From Takakia lepidozioides (taxonomy: Eukaryota > Streptophyta > Takakiopsida > Takakiales > Takakiaceae), in assembly GCA_030704615.1 (NCBI GenBank), contig CM060732.1, positions 49,827,053-49,891,052 on the forward strand: a DNA stretch of 64,000 nt, given 5' to 3'. Shown here one piece after another: positions 1 to 11,347 of the stretch. How positions within the stretch are numbered: position 1 is the first letter of the stretch; every line of letters starts with the position of its first letter. The notes below the pieces were generated by a model. The model had not been told where the DNA came from. It ran no database searches and saw nothing but the letters and a program-made list of their open reading frames with translations. Made by a program: the position numbers and the translations under genes.

Positions 1-97
1 AACCCATTTGCCTGTGTTTTTCGGGGCTATCTGTTGCCTTCTGTTGAATTCTGCTGCTGCCCCTTTCTTCATCAAGGTTGTTTGCAAGAGTGTAGCT

Positions 98-3000
98 ATG
101 GGCAGCATCGGCACAGGGGTACCTACCTTCCTTCCACCCTTTCGGAAGCAGATGTTGCACGTAAACAGCAGAGACTGTGTAGTTTGGAAATCTAGTTTGT
201 TCGAATGGGTTGTCGGTTGTAGATTCGAAAATGTTGTGGGAGCAACCATGGAACCATCGGTGATTTTCAGCTGCAGAGATCCGTGGGATTTCCAAATGTA
301 GATAACTGTAGGGATGTGAAGAGGAAAAAAGAGTTGGGCATCAAGGTCTGACAGTGGGTATGATGACTGGGCTGGATATGGCAGTATGATCTATCGGTCA
401 CCACCTTCTCACCGGATGGGCGCGTCTTTCAAATCGAGTATGCCACGAAGGCGGTTGACAATACCGGGTATGCAGAGACTTATTCTTGTTGGTGCATTCC
501 GTCTGGAAAGTACACCCGTGCACTAGCCTTTCAGAGCCTGGGAAGAAGTTTGTACCATAATGGATCTGGGAGCGTTAGGAGGTCAGCCCTATTCGGAATA
601 AAAAAAGAGGTAGGCCAAGGTAGCGATTCTCTCTAATTCTCATCAGCAAGTGACGTTGGTGGGGCAAGCAGGGTTCAAAACCTTCACCCAAGAGCTTCTT
701 TCACATCAACTTTGACCACTCCAATACATGAAAACTGGGATTTGTAATCCCTAGGCATGCCTGGAATTTCACAGTCTCAAAATCTGCTTTCGCAGATTTT
801 TAGGGTAAGACTTGCTACAGGAAGTTCCCTGAAGATGATTGGCTAAACTAGCTCATTTACAGTGCCCCAACTGGTTATCTCTGCTTCAAAATCTACATTA
901 CACTCCAGTGAAGCAGGGTTGGTGAGAGGGTCGTGCTTCAACGTGTAATATTATCGTGTAAACAAGGCGCCCCTCTTTGCCAAACGTTAGCCTGCATCGC
1001 TCTGTTCTACTGAAGTTGTATAGGGCTTTTCCTCAAGGGTTTATGTCAGCAAGCTTAACCAGCTCAATGTTGGCCTTACCTTTTTGGAATTTTCACTACT
1101 GATTACAACAGTCAATTGGAGCAAGGTATTACACTCCAGTGAAGCAGGGTTGGTGAGAGGGTTGTGCTTCATCGTGTAATATTATCGTGTAATCAACAAG
1201 GCGCCTGCATCGGTCTGTTCTACTGAAGTTGTATAGGGTTTTTCTTCAAGGGTTTATGTCAGCAAGCTTAACCAGCTCAATGTTGGCCTTACCTTTTTGG
1301 AATTTTCACTACTGATTACAACAGTCAATTGGAGCAAGGTTGGTGATAGACTCATTCTTCATCTGGTAAACTGTAAGGGAGCTTGGCTGAGGAATGTATC
1401 CATCTTTGCAAGTGAAGTTGTGTAGGGTTTTCCTTCGTTGGGAAGTCTACGTCAGCTCTCTGTGCATGAACGCATCTCATATATTAAAGACAAAACACTA
1501 ATTAATTTTTGAGAGTTAAAATTCAGAAGTTGGTTGGGTGGATGTACAGTACAGTGGTGGGCATTAGGTGCAAGGATGGCATTGTGCTGGTACTGTCCTC
1601 TTCTCCCCTTCTGCTTTTTGTGTTGGTCTATTTCACCAGAATTTGTTCATTCCCTCTTCTTCCTAAAACCCTTTTTGTCTCATACAAATGATAAATCTAG
1701 TCTTAATTGCAGATCTCTTTCCACCTCAGCTGAAATGTGACTTTTGCCCGTTCTTACACTTGGAAATGGAGCCTAGCAGTTGTTGATATATCGAAACTGA
1801 AGTATTCTGTATTTGACTTCTGTCCAATGTCTCTCCTGCACAACAATGGGTTGACATGGCAAGATTTGGAGGGTTGAATCTTTTCATGTCTTTAATTTGC
1901 ATGGGGTAAGATTGCAGGGAGTGGAGAAGCTGATTGCCTCAAAGATGCTTTTGGAGGGTTCCAACCGCAGAATCCATGCTGTGCACCGGCATGCAGGAAT
2001 GGTATGCTGCCCCACATGCCCACTATAGGCCTTTATGTGGACTATCACTTGTCCTCTTTCTCATTGTTTGAAGTGTAAGAGCACTATCACATCTGTACTC
2101 TTTTCTCTTTAACCAAAAGTTAAAGTGGCTCTAAGTTACGCCAGCTACAGCCGGAGTCTTGTCTCCCTCCCTCTCTTCTTTCTACTCTTCTTTTCAAATA
2201 ACATGCTTTGATTGAGGTTCGTATAGTCTTTGCTAAAGTGGAGCTTTCTATATATGTGAGTGCTGTGTCATCAAATGCTTATCTGACAGTTGGTGTCCTG
2301 TATTGTGGCGCTATGTGGGAACCTAACAACTCCATTTTTAATATATTTGTGTAGATGAGTGTTAATGACTACATGAATGGAGTGGATCGATCCTGCAGGC
2401 AATTGCAGGGTTAGCTGCTGATGGCAGGCAGATTGTTGCACGGGCTCGCTCTGAGGCCTCCCAATACCTTAGGTGCTCTTTCGTTGTTGTACCCTAGCTT
2501 AACTTTCTTGGCATCAATCCTAGAAAGATGTGGGTTAGTGCTAAGCCTGGGTTTATGATGAATGGTATTTTCATGGCATGATTTTCACCCAATGATGGAT
2601 TTTAGCACATGGAAGAGGGCCGTGGTAGCTGCTAGCAGGGTGAGATGAGAGGTAGGAAATGCAAGTGGTATACACAGGCAGCAGTAAGGTTGGGAGTACT
2701 AGAGGCCACACAGAAAGAGAGAAAGAGAGAGAGAGAAGACTCCAGCCGTAGCCAGTGTAACTATGAGCCACTTCACCTTACGGCTACTGCCCCCTGTCGG
2801 GGGTGGGCCCTATATACAGAAAGAGACTAAAGGAGATTGTGGGAGCCAATAAGTAGCAATTGACAGGGATGAAGTAGCCAGAAGTATGTGGGGAGGGATA
2901 CGAAAAGAGGCAGGCAGTAATAAATGATTATTATTGATGTACGATCTTTCCAATGGTAGAAAGACTTCATTGGTCACTGTGAAGCAGCTGTTCAAGAAAA

Positions 3001-6000
3001 TCAACTTTTCTCCTGAGGCATTAGGGTACCTGGACTGCAACATGGGTCAATACAGTGTCACAGTGCTTGCCTTTTGCTTGCAGGCTATATGGTGAGGAGG
3101 TTCCAATCAAGGAACTATGTGATCGTGTTTCACAGTATGTGCACCTGTCCACGCTCTACTGGTGGCTTAGGTTCGTACATCCTCTCCATACTGCTCTCAA
3201 AGTCTGTAGGTACTGAACTGTGAGTAAGTCTTCTCTTATTGAAGTATTTAAGAGAGCATGACTTTTAAGTTCAACAAGGTGTGATTTTCAAATTACTGCA
3301 GGACTGGTGACATACAGGATGGATGTGTGCCAAAGGCTTACCTCCCAAGTAGGCAGCTCTGCTTGTGTTAAGGCTATCAAGAAAACTCATGTTTATGTTT
3401 CTTGTGTTGTGCATGACTGCAGACCATTTGGATCAGCAGCAATTCTAGGGGGCTACGACAGAGATGGCCCTCAACTATACATGATTGAGCCTTCTGGTGT
3501 TGCCTACGTAATTCTCCTTCCACTTAATTTGAGCACTTATAGACTCAACAGTTGTTTATAGGGGGCCTCACTGTGAGCACTGTATTTCCTCTCTTCCCCT
3601 CTCTTACTAATGAAACTGGTATCATTTATTTCTGGATGATTAATGAGTGACAAGTGTAAGGGGTTGCTGGTGGATGCAGCGTTATTTTGGAGCAGCTCTT
3701 GGGAAGGGTCGACAAGCTGCCAAAACGTACCCCTTCTGCCTCATCCATACTTGGTTACGTTTTGATCTATATCTATTTTGGTCTCACTAAATTTTTCCAC
3801 TGCAGAGGGATTAACACTCAAGGTAAAAGGACCATGCTTTGTAATTTTTTAAGGCCTGCCTTGGATTACGCATCTGCTGTGTGGATCGACAACTCCAACC
3901 ATGCTAAATCCCTAGAATCCATTTGAAAGCTTGTCAGCTTGTTCTAGAACAGCTAATGTGGCTGTTCGGGGTGAGTTTGGCATACCTCCCTTAAGCTCTT
4001 GACGTGATGAATTCAAGGTCAGATGAATCGCATGCCTAATACCAGATACCCTAAGATAATCGAATCTATTTCTTGGAAGCAAGGCTGTCCTGTTAGACAG
4101 GCCAAGTCTTTGGCGGTAAAAGGTACATGAGATTTTCAAGTATCTGAATATCAGTCCTGATGAATTGACCCTACTGCATGAAGCTGACCTGGAGGGGGTT
4201 GTGTCCAAAGCCATGTGTGCCCATAGACCGTCCGATGAAAATGAAGTTAGGCATTAAACTCCCCTGACTTGTTTCAGTCTGTGACATGGGCAAGGACCTC
4301 AAGGGCCTACCTACCCTTGGCACTTGACTGAACTTTAAACTCAGGGCGGGAAGCCTACCTTGGAACAATAAACAGATGCAGAGAGAAAGAGGAGCTTGTA
4401 ATTGCCCGATGTGTGGGCAACCTAAAGACAATTATATTGTTATATGATACATTGTTCGGGATATTCTCACCAGAGTGTGACCCACTTCAGGACAATCAAG
4501 AACTCTGTCTTGGCATCTCTGTTCACCAACTTTAAAAATCTTGAGGCGGAGCCTAAAGCCCTGGCCCTGTAACTTTTGCGCTGCTTACACGCAGCAGATT
4601 GATGCTGGTGTGAAGGGCTTTCTAGAGGATATCTGGAAAGCCCGAACTAATAGTTTGTATCAAGTTAAGTCACGCTACTGGAGTGAGCCCCTCACCAAGG
4701 TAGTGCCTATCCCCTATGTTTCCGTCCAAACTGGCTGTGGGGTTTATGATCACGAGGCGTATGACTACATTCTGTTTTGGTGTATTGTACTAGTGTTCTT
4801 GCTGTTGGTCTTGGCTTCTGGATGCTTCATTCAGTTCTGTGAAGTAGCATTGATGGCAAGGCTGTAGGGTGGTGCATGGCCAGTGAGATTGAGAAGTTGA
4901 AGCTTTCAGAGATGACCTGCCGAGAAGGGGTTGTTGCTGTTGCAAAAATGTGGGTTCCCTTTACTTCTACTTGCTAGTTTTGTGATTACCAGGTGGTAGG
5001 AGCTGGGGTTAATTCCTGTGTGTGCGGTGCTCCTTGAACTGTTCCTTTGAACATGGGCTATGCCAACCACTCACTGCAAGCCAATGCCAACCCTGTTACA
5101 GGAATTAGTGCTTGTTGTACACACCGGTTCTTATAATTTGCTAGAAATCAGTTTTCATTTTGCCACAAATCTGACACCAAAACTTCAGTGTCTAGAAAAG
5201 TGAGAGAGACAGAAATGGATTTGAGCTGGTTGAAGGGCCTGGAAATCTAGCCTATGTTGCAAGTGGGAGTTCCGGTCTGCTGTTCACTTGTATTCCTCTC
5301 CCTCCCTTACAGTTCAGCATAGCAGTGCCATGGGCATCACAGGATTGTATGCCATGCTTAAGGGGTTGGGTGCGGCATGCAGCATCTATGGAGTGCACGA
5401 TGAGGCTAAAGACAAGGCATTTGAGCTGGAAATGAGCTGGATCTGTGATGAGTCCAAGCGTCAGCATGAGCGGGTCTGTAGTTTACCTTCAAGAAGCTCT
5501 CTTCGTATTTTCTCCCTCTTGGCCTCACAAGTTTGTCTTCTCTCTGTTACTCTTCATATTTTAGACTGTTGGAAAAAAGTTGGAAACTGGCTATGGTTAT
5601 CATATGAAGAAGATTCGAACTGGTCTGTAGCGTACTTGAAGCATCTCGGGAATGCTTGAAGTCTAATATGTGCATATGCTTGTATACTGTATTGTGTATA
5701 ACACTTGGTCATAGTGTAGTAGATTATTAGGTTCACAGAACCAGTGAGCGGCTCTCAATTGGCCAAGGCTCATACCTACCATGAATTCTCAGTTCCCCGG
5801 CTGTAAGTGGTTCATTGCATTGGGACATTAAGTGCCCATATTCTGTGCAGAGTCTGTTGAACAGGCCAAGAAGGCATGCAAAGTTGCAGTGGCTCTGGAT
5901 AACATAATCAGTGGCGGTGTTTGCCTTGACTAAGGGTGGTTGGAATGGCAGGTACCAGCGGATTTGCTAAGTGAAGCTAAGGCAGCTGCCAAGGCTGCTC

Positions 6001-6026
6001 AAGAAGATGACATGGACGCTGACTAA
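98..6026 (+). CDS. PAG1: 20S proteasome subunit alpha type-3 (alpha7), 11 exons
   Basis: Subunit of the outer alpha ring of the 20S proteasome core, which gates substrate entry into the proteolytic chamber in cytosol and nucleus. Inferred exons are 98-118, 385-467, 1550-1589, 1918-2001, 2399-2472, 3084-3170, 3423-3507, 3680-3726, 4884-4949, 5383-5473 and 5952-6026. They join in frame to 250 residues, close to the plant length of about 249. Visible hallmarks are the alpha-subunit signature around [13 protein letters not shown] in exon 2, [13 protein letters not shown] in exon 4, LSTLYWWLR in exon 6, [17 protein letters not shown] in exon 7, and the acidic C-terminus EDDMDAD typical of alpha7. 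The start is the ATG of MGSIGTG, matching the family N-terminus. All introns have GT-AG ends. Intron 2 carries a tandem duplication and intron 8 a LINE fragment, so the gene is bloated but its coding parts look intact. Confidence 0.93.
898..1345 (+). repeat. Direct tandem duplication (about 231 bp unit) in PAG1 intron 2
   Basis: A block starting CACTCCAGTGAAGCAGGGTT at 901 recurs at 1132 and continues through GTTTATGTCAGCAAGCTTAA to a shared end near GTCAATTGGAGCAAGG. Copy 2 lacks a short stretch (the part around CAAACGTTAGC) and has a few substitutions. A third, degraded echo of the middle part sits near 1408-1460. The unit is wholly intronic. Confidence 0.85.
2705..2738 (+). repeat. GA-rich microsatellite
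   Basis: A GAAAGAGAGAAAGAGAGAGAG-like purine run lies in PAG1 intron 5. It is simple sequence with no further signal. Confidence 0.8.
3780..4775 (+). mobile_element. Degenerate LINE (non-LTR) 3'-region fragment in PAG1 intron 8
   Basis: Shares the start GTCTCACTAAATTTTTCCA and downstream coding-like segments with the element at 42.6-43.8 kb. The order is a reverse-transcriptase C-terminal tail ([11 protein letters not shown], then [18 protein letters not shown]), a Cys/His knuckle of the CPMCGQ type near 4395-4470, and a C-terminal [16 protein letters not shown] near 4616-4660. It ends around CACGAGGCGTATGACTACATTCTG-like sequence, the diverged form of the terminal motif seen in the other copies. 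Several frameshifts and stops show it is dead. It lies in the same orientation as the host gene. Assignment to LINEs rests on domain order and remembered similarity to animal and plant non-LTR reverse transcriptase tails. Confidence 0.7.
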
Positions 6027-6957
6027 CTTCTGTAGTTATTGACTTTGCATCTAAGCACCCTAGCTTGCATGTCGACGGCGGTTGAGTAGGAAAGGCCAGG
6101 AAAAGCTTGTCATTTACCCACTTCCCAATAAGGCTGACATTGGTAACCTCTATGGACACCAATGTGACACTGGTTTTTTCTGTGGGAAGCTTGACAATTG
6201 GATTTAGCATGTCACACTGAAGTTAGCTTACTTAACACCCTTGAATTGAAATATGCGGCTCCTGGTCTCTCTTTGGACCAGTCCATGTGGTAGGGGCATA
6301 ATCTACGGTTGTTTCTGGCACAATGACAAGGTGGGGTGGGGGGTGAATCTTGGTGCAACAGTTCAAGTATGACAACAATTTTGTAATGTCAGATTCAAAC
6401 CTCAGGATCAAACAGTTACTTCATGTGATGGTTTGATATCATATAGAGCTTCCTGTGGCCCAAGACATTCTTCTGCTGAAGAGAAAGGGTAGGATTTCAT
6501 TGGCAAGCCAATGTCAGTAATGGTGAGTAGCAGCAGCAAATCCATGGATCTTTGAATGACCCATGCCCTGAGGGCAAACCAGAAAAATTGGGGACTAAAC
6601 AAACCTGAATGCTTGAAGTCGAATTGCATGAACTCTCTCAGACTACTGAGGATCAGATGGCTTGGAACGGACTTACAGAAGCGTCTAAACTAGACGGAAC
6701 GAACGAAGGACAAACGATTGAGAGCATGAGTCAAATGACGGTTTACGATCAATCTTTCGATATATCAATCCCAGCGGCAGGATTCACATGTGCTGCTGAG
6801 GAAGGCATCTTAGGATTGCAATTCGGGGGAAGATTTGGGAATTGGATCTGGGACAGACTGTACATCTCGATTTCCAAGGGAGAGAGAGACCCTGGGATTC
6901 TAAGAAGAGGAGGGAGCCAAAGCTGGTGGGGCGCGTGGAGTTAGGGGGAGGGCAACC

Positions 6958-8724
6958 ATGGTACGCACTTACACCTTTGCGGCTATGGTGGTCGTAACTT
7001 ATGTGGGCCTTACGGGAGCGGAATCGATCTTCGGCTGGATGGCGCGTCGCCAGGGAGAAAAGGCAACCTTCCACTCCTTTTTGCTTGTCGTTTTCTGGTA
7101 TCGTCTTCATGCTTTCGGAGGATCTCGGTCGCTGGGCGTTTGCCAGACCTGGGCTAGCCTGGGCTGTGACCTGAAATGTCCACTTGGTTTTTCCAGTCTA
7201 GCAAAGATAATCTAGTCTAGCCGCATGATGTGGTGGTTGGATTCATTCTGAGGGATCATTCTATGGAAATCTGAGTTGAAGTGAATGGTAAAACTACTTA
7301 AAGCAAACTTCATCTGTGTTTGCTTTGTTTGCTTATGTTGTTTTCTGTGTGAGGGTGTGGGAGTGGTAGAGAGAAAATAAATGGACATATTGATCCTTTC
7401 CCGGCAGGATTTTCCATTGTATGGGCACCCAGGCCCTGCAGACTAGTAACCCTGCTGGAGCCTGGAGCTTAACCACAACCCGACCGCTTTTAGCTCTTGG
7501 CTACTATCGACTATGTAGAGAATTGAAGCTGAAAGGGTAGCATCTACTAATTGCAGAGGTACTACTGTAGTCCTTCACCTAGACATAGGTCTGACACATG
7601 TGGCTGTTACAGGAGGAACAGGAGAGTGGGTGAGTGTAACTTATATCTTGTCCTATGGAACAATGAGGCCCCCAAGAGGGTATAGTCCCCCCAGGATAAC
7701 CTTAAAGGAAGCTAATTAGGGCTTTCTATCCCTTAGGGTGTGGAATTCAATGCAAAATAGCCATAGGGCTGGCATAAAGCCAATCCAGAGACAGGTTTGT
7801 GTGCTGCTACACTGGCTATAATGGAGATTGTGCTAGAAGGCACAAGTTGAATCTAGCACTGCTGCTTGAACACCACAACCTGCTACAGATGTAACACCCA
7901 TCATGTTCCGTCAGTTCTAAAGGGGCAATTCCTGACATCCCAACATATCTCCTTGCTGTCAAGTGGAAATTGACGCCATAACTTTCTGGACCAAAGTCTA
8001 TCAGTGCATAAGCAACATATTGACACCCACACACTTTGTTCTGCAAATCTCCCTCCTTTGACTGTCCTCTGGGGTTCTCCTTCAATTTGCCACATTTTGC
8101 TCTTTAGCTAGAAGAGAACAATTCCCACCTCTTATGTGGGGAATGGTCAGCTATCAGCATCCATGAGTTGTAGGCCTGGCATAGTGCTGAGTATGTGTCC
8201 ACCAGTCATGGAGCCTGTACCTACTTCAGTTGAATCTTAGAGATCTGGAGCTTGCATTTGGCTGAAGAAATATGGTCTAGGGCACCTTCGACTTTAGTAA
8301 ATCTGGTAACACATCTATGTTTCCAGTATCTCACAAGTGTTGTTTAAAACTTATCATTCTCAAATCTCTATGATGTATTCAATCATTTTCACACATGGGA
8401 AGGCCAAGGTCCTTATCCCTGAATTTGTTCTTTCAGGTCATTCTGCGAGTTTCTCAAAATGAGCATCATCTTTGCATATAAAGTTTCTGACTTCAATGGT
8501 GGACTTCCTATGGTGTGCTCTTAAGACTGCCATGCTCCAGATAGTGTAAGTTATTATATTACTGTCATTTACTGGATCTAGATTTCAAGGTGCTTGCGGA
8601 CAAGAATTTATGGTTTGACATGTGATGTACAGATTGAGCAGATCAAATTTGACAGACAAGCTGAAAGGCTGCGTCGAAAGTTGTTGCAAGAGCTTGAAGA
8701 AAAAGGGGCTTCCAAATTGAATTA
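6958..8724 (+). CDS. Tentative small membrane or secreted protein gene (exons incomplete)
   Basis: Not a family I can name. A well-placed ATG at 6958 (context AACCATGG) opens MVRTYTFAAMVVVTYVGLTG, which looks like a signal peptide or N-terminal membrane anchor, then AESIFGWMARRQGEK. A likely terminal exon begins after TGTACAG at 8632 and reads IEQIKFDRQAERLRRKLLQE to a TAA at 8722-8724, a charged helical tail. A possible tiny middle exon lies at about 7614-7630 (EEQES). No clean GT donor follows the first exon, so a GC donor after GEK or a missed exon is needed. The end-to-end model is inference. The two ends look like real coding sequence because a start peptide and a stop-ended charged helix would be unlikely by chance, but they could belong to different genes. 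Confidence 0.35.
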
Positions 8725-10660
8725 AGGCTATGGTTCAGATGAGATAAGTTGGTTTGGAGATGCTGAAGGGGTGGAGTTGCCCAAGGCCTGTGTTCAGTCG
8801 TGACACTCCTATTTATTGAGCGTACGATTTGGATTCATGTGGATTCTTTTGACTCTTCTACTGTATCTCAGCCTATAAAGGTTCCATTGGGCATGATGTC
8901 GCTTTCTTACAGTGGGTGACATTCTTAGACATTCTTTATTTCCCTCTATGTTCATTGCAAACTTTTGTGCTTGTAAGCTGCAGTGCACCTCTCAAGAATT
9001 GAACTACAGTCATCTTGCTCCTGTCTCCGTTCTGGCCTTCTAAATACTCTCCACACAGTAAGAGTAGGACTCAGAGATCTGCCTCAATTGTGAGTGAGGA
9101 ATGTGGTTGCTCTTTCAACAACCCAGTATGCCAGCAAGCAAATTTTGTATGGAAAGATTTGTGCAGGTTTTGGACCTTCAAGTACTCATTGATTAGTCTA
9201 TAGGTTAGGAATTGCTTTCTCCTGCCTGGGCAGCTGGCCCTGGCAAAGGCAAACAGACATCCTGTGACTCTTTCCATCCACAGTTTGACTACAAACATGG
9301 CAAGAGAATAATCCCAAATTGTAAGTGTTTTAGGCCCACAGAAGTGTTGGTGATTCCCTGGCTTCACAATCTGCAAACCCCCAATTGCCCTCATCTGTTG
9401 CTTGACCACCAGGACTTGACCACTTCCTTCACTGGGCTTTTGCTTGCATTCCCCTGCCAAGGTGCCAAGGTTTCCTGTCCAGTTGGAAACTTTTCCCAAA
9501 ATATGGATGAAAGCATCCCCGGAACCCTTTGAGATTGAGGCTCCCTTCCCTCCAAGGTGAGGAACTTTGTTCTGTCTCATAGAGGAAGCCCGGGATGACA
9601 GCGCCCACATCTCCTCCTCTTGATGAAGGAGCAGGAAAGCTGGCATCATCATGCAGCAGAGTGACGGGCCAAACTGTGCATGAGCTGAAAATGGGTATTC
9701 AAGTCGGCAATGCCGGGCCGCAGACCCTTGCAAGTGATGGCTGTGACGCCCCCCAAGCCTCCAGGTCCACTGAAGAAAGGTAGAAACTAGAAACAGTATA
9801 TCTTTGTTTCTAACTTCCTTCCAGATTCCATCTTGACCTTGACCCATCCAGCAGCAACTGCCTCCACTGTAAACTGGAATCCTCGCCCTTGTCCTCCTTC
9901 CACGAGCTACTTCAGATTATGCGGACATACGTGAACTATTTTCTTTCCGTTGATTACATGACACAGAGAGAGAGAGGCTTACGGCCTTGGCCCCCGTGGG
10001 ATCCTGTTTTATGGGGAAAAACCGAGTGGGTTTTGCCAGGATGAGAGGACTCGCGCATAGTCGAAGGACATCTCGGTGCAAGTATGAAGTGCAAGAATTT
10101 TGGAGCTTTTATTCCTTTGACATAGAGGGCTAATTACCACAGATGTGAAACACGCTGCTGTGGTCTCCGGGGTGCAGAGCAACGACCACAAGTCATATCG
10201 AAGGATGGCTAAAAGGAAGAGAGAGTTGTACGCATACACCGTTCCCACGAACATTGGCATGCCCTCCCCCAGAATATAGACCCTTCTGGTGAGTTGTGGG
10301 ATTGCCTGCTACCAGGTATCGGAAATCAACTCGCAGTAGAAATGATGAGATGGTTAGAGGAAATTCAATATTGATGTACGCCCGGTATAGACACTGCTCA
10401 GCTCTGCCTCTCTAGCTCCCAATTGGCTACATAGGTAACTGTGATTTCCCTGCTACTCACCACGTGCTTGAGAACGGACAGGAGCACACGGGTGGGAAGA
10501 GAGATTGAAAAAGTTAAATTTCAGGGAAAGCAGTAGTGTTCTTAAGTAAGAGCTTGGTCAATCACGAGCTGCCAAAGATCAGGGTTTCAGCATTAGTGCT
10601 ATTCAATCTAGACCAAGGCAATTAGAAGCTGGAAAAGACTCATAGTCTTGTAGTTGTTGC
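8725..10660. other. Intergenic stretch; no supported gene
   Basis: Contains a 258-codon open frame on the minus strand (9071-9847), but it lacks recognisable domains, biased codon use or splice partners, and overlapping plus-strand frames are similarly open. I see nothing else convincing here. It could hold the 5' part of an OSB-like gene whose PDF exons follow, but I found no SSB-type OB-fold sequence. Confidence 0.4.
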
Positions 10661-10666
10661 ATATAG

Positions 10667-11127
10667 GTCAAGAAATGAGCAAAGAACAATTCTGGCAGGT
10701 GTTCTTCTCAGATCCGTCACAGTGGTGGGACAGAGCTGATAAGGTGAGTCTATCTTCATTAGGACACGAAAGAGTTTGTCAAGGAGGGCTTGTGACTGAA
10801 GCTGGGAGATGACGTTTCTTGGACTGAATTGCACAGCCGGTTTCTTAAATTATGACAAAATATTCCCCTCACTGCAAAAAGCAGAAAAACAGTCCGTAGC
10901 GCGACTTATGCCTGCAATGTTGTTCCCTGTCAATAGAATGTTTCATGCTATTTGAAGATGCTTGGAGCTGTGGTGGCTGTAGCCTGGGCTATGGGGATTA
11001 AATCTGATCAGCTGCCCACAGGTGGTTTTCACAGAAGTCAAAGATCACCGACTTCAGACATGAGGTCACCAATGAGGCCATTTGGACTGAAAGTTGGTTA
11101 ACCCCTCCTTGGGTGCTTCCATGATAA
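10667..11127 (+). CDS. OSB-like PDF-motif exons (partial gene)
   Basis: Two exons together encode a complete PDF motif, the C-terminal single-stranded nucleic-acid binding unit of plant Organellar Single-stranded DNA Binding (OSB) proteins. Exon A (about 10667-10743) reads EQFWQVFFSDPSQWWDRADK and ends at GT donor 10744. Exon B (from 11035, after acceptor ACAG) reads KSKITDFRHEVTNEAIWTES and then WLTPPWVLP before TGA at 11125-11127. Joining them in phase 0 gives the family layout: W-x2-FF-x-DP-x2-WWD, DF+H, ALW-like and PPWV. The known motif normally has a WWDNR core and PDFKH. Here WWDRA and TDFRH are diverged. No OB-fold exon was found upstream, so this is either a partial gene, a relic, or 5' exons of a transcript continuing into the PPR ORF at 11348. 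Confidence 0.6.
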
Positions 11128-11347
11128 CACGTCAAGCACCATGTATGGTTGGTATTAATGTCAATATACACGACGGGGTGCCAGGCCAAGAATACAATGG
11201 GTACTGTTTTCTTGATGATTCAATGATTCCCACCCAAAGAGATAGTATTGGTACCATTTTAGTAGATGACTGCAGCTGGTTGGTAGCCGTCTTATATGTA
11301 AGCTTGACTGGAAAGGTTTGTAACTGAAGAGTTTTGAGTCATGCAGG

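Noticed and set aside
9071-9847. 258-codon minus-strand ORF
   Set aside because: No recognisable domain, odd Cys/His/Trp-rich composition, similarly open frames on the other strand and no splice context. Probably chance.
11094-11327. 77-codon ORF between PDF exon B and the PPR ORF as a linker exon
   Set aside because: It reads out of frame through the PDF exon, lacks family similarity, and its possible donor (GTAAGC near 11297) does not give the phase needed for the PPR start.
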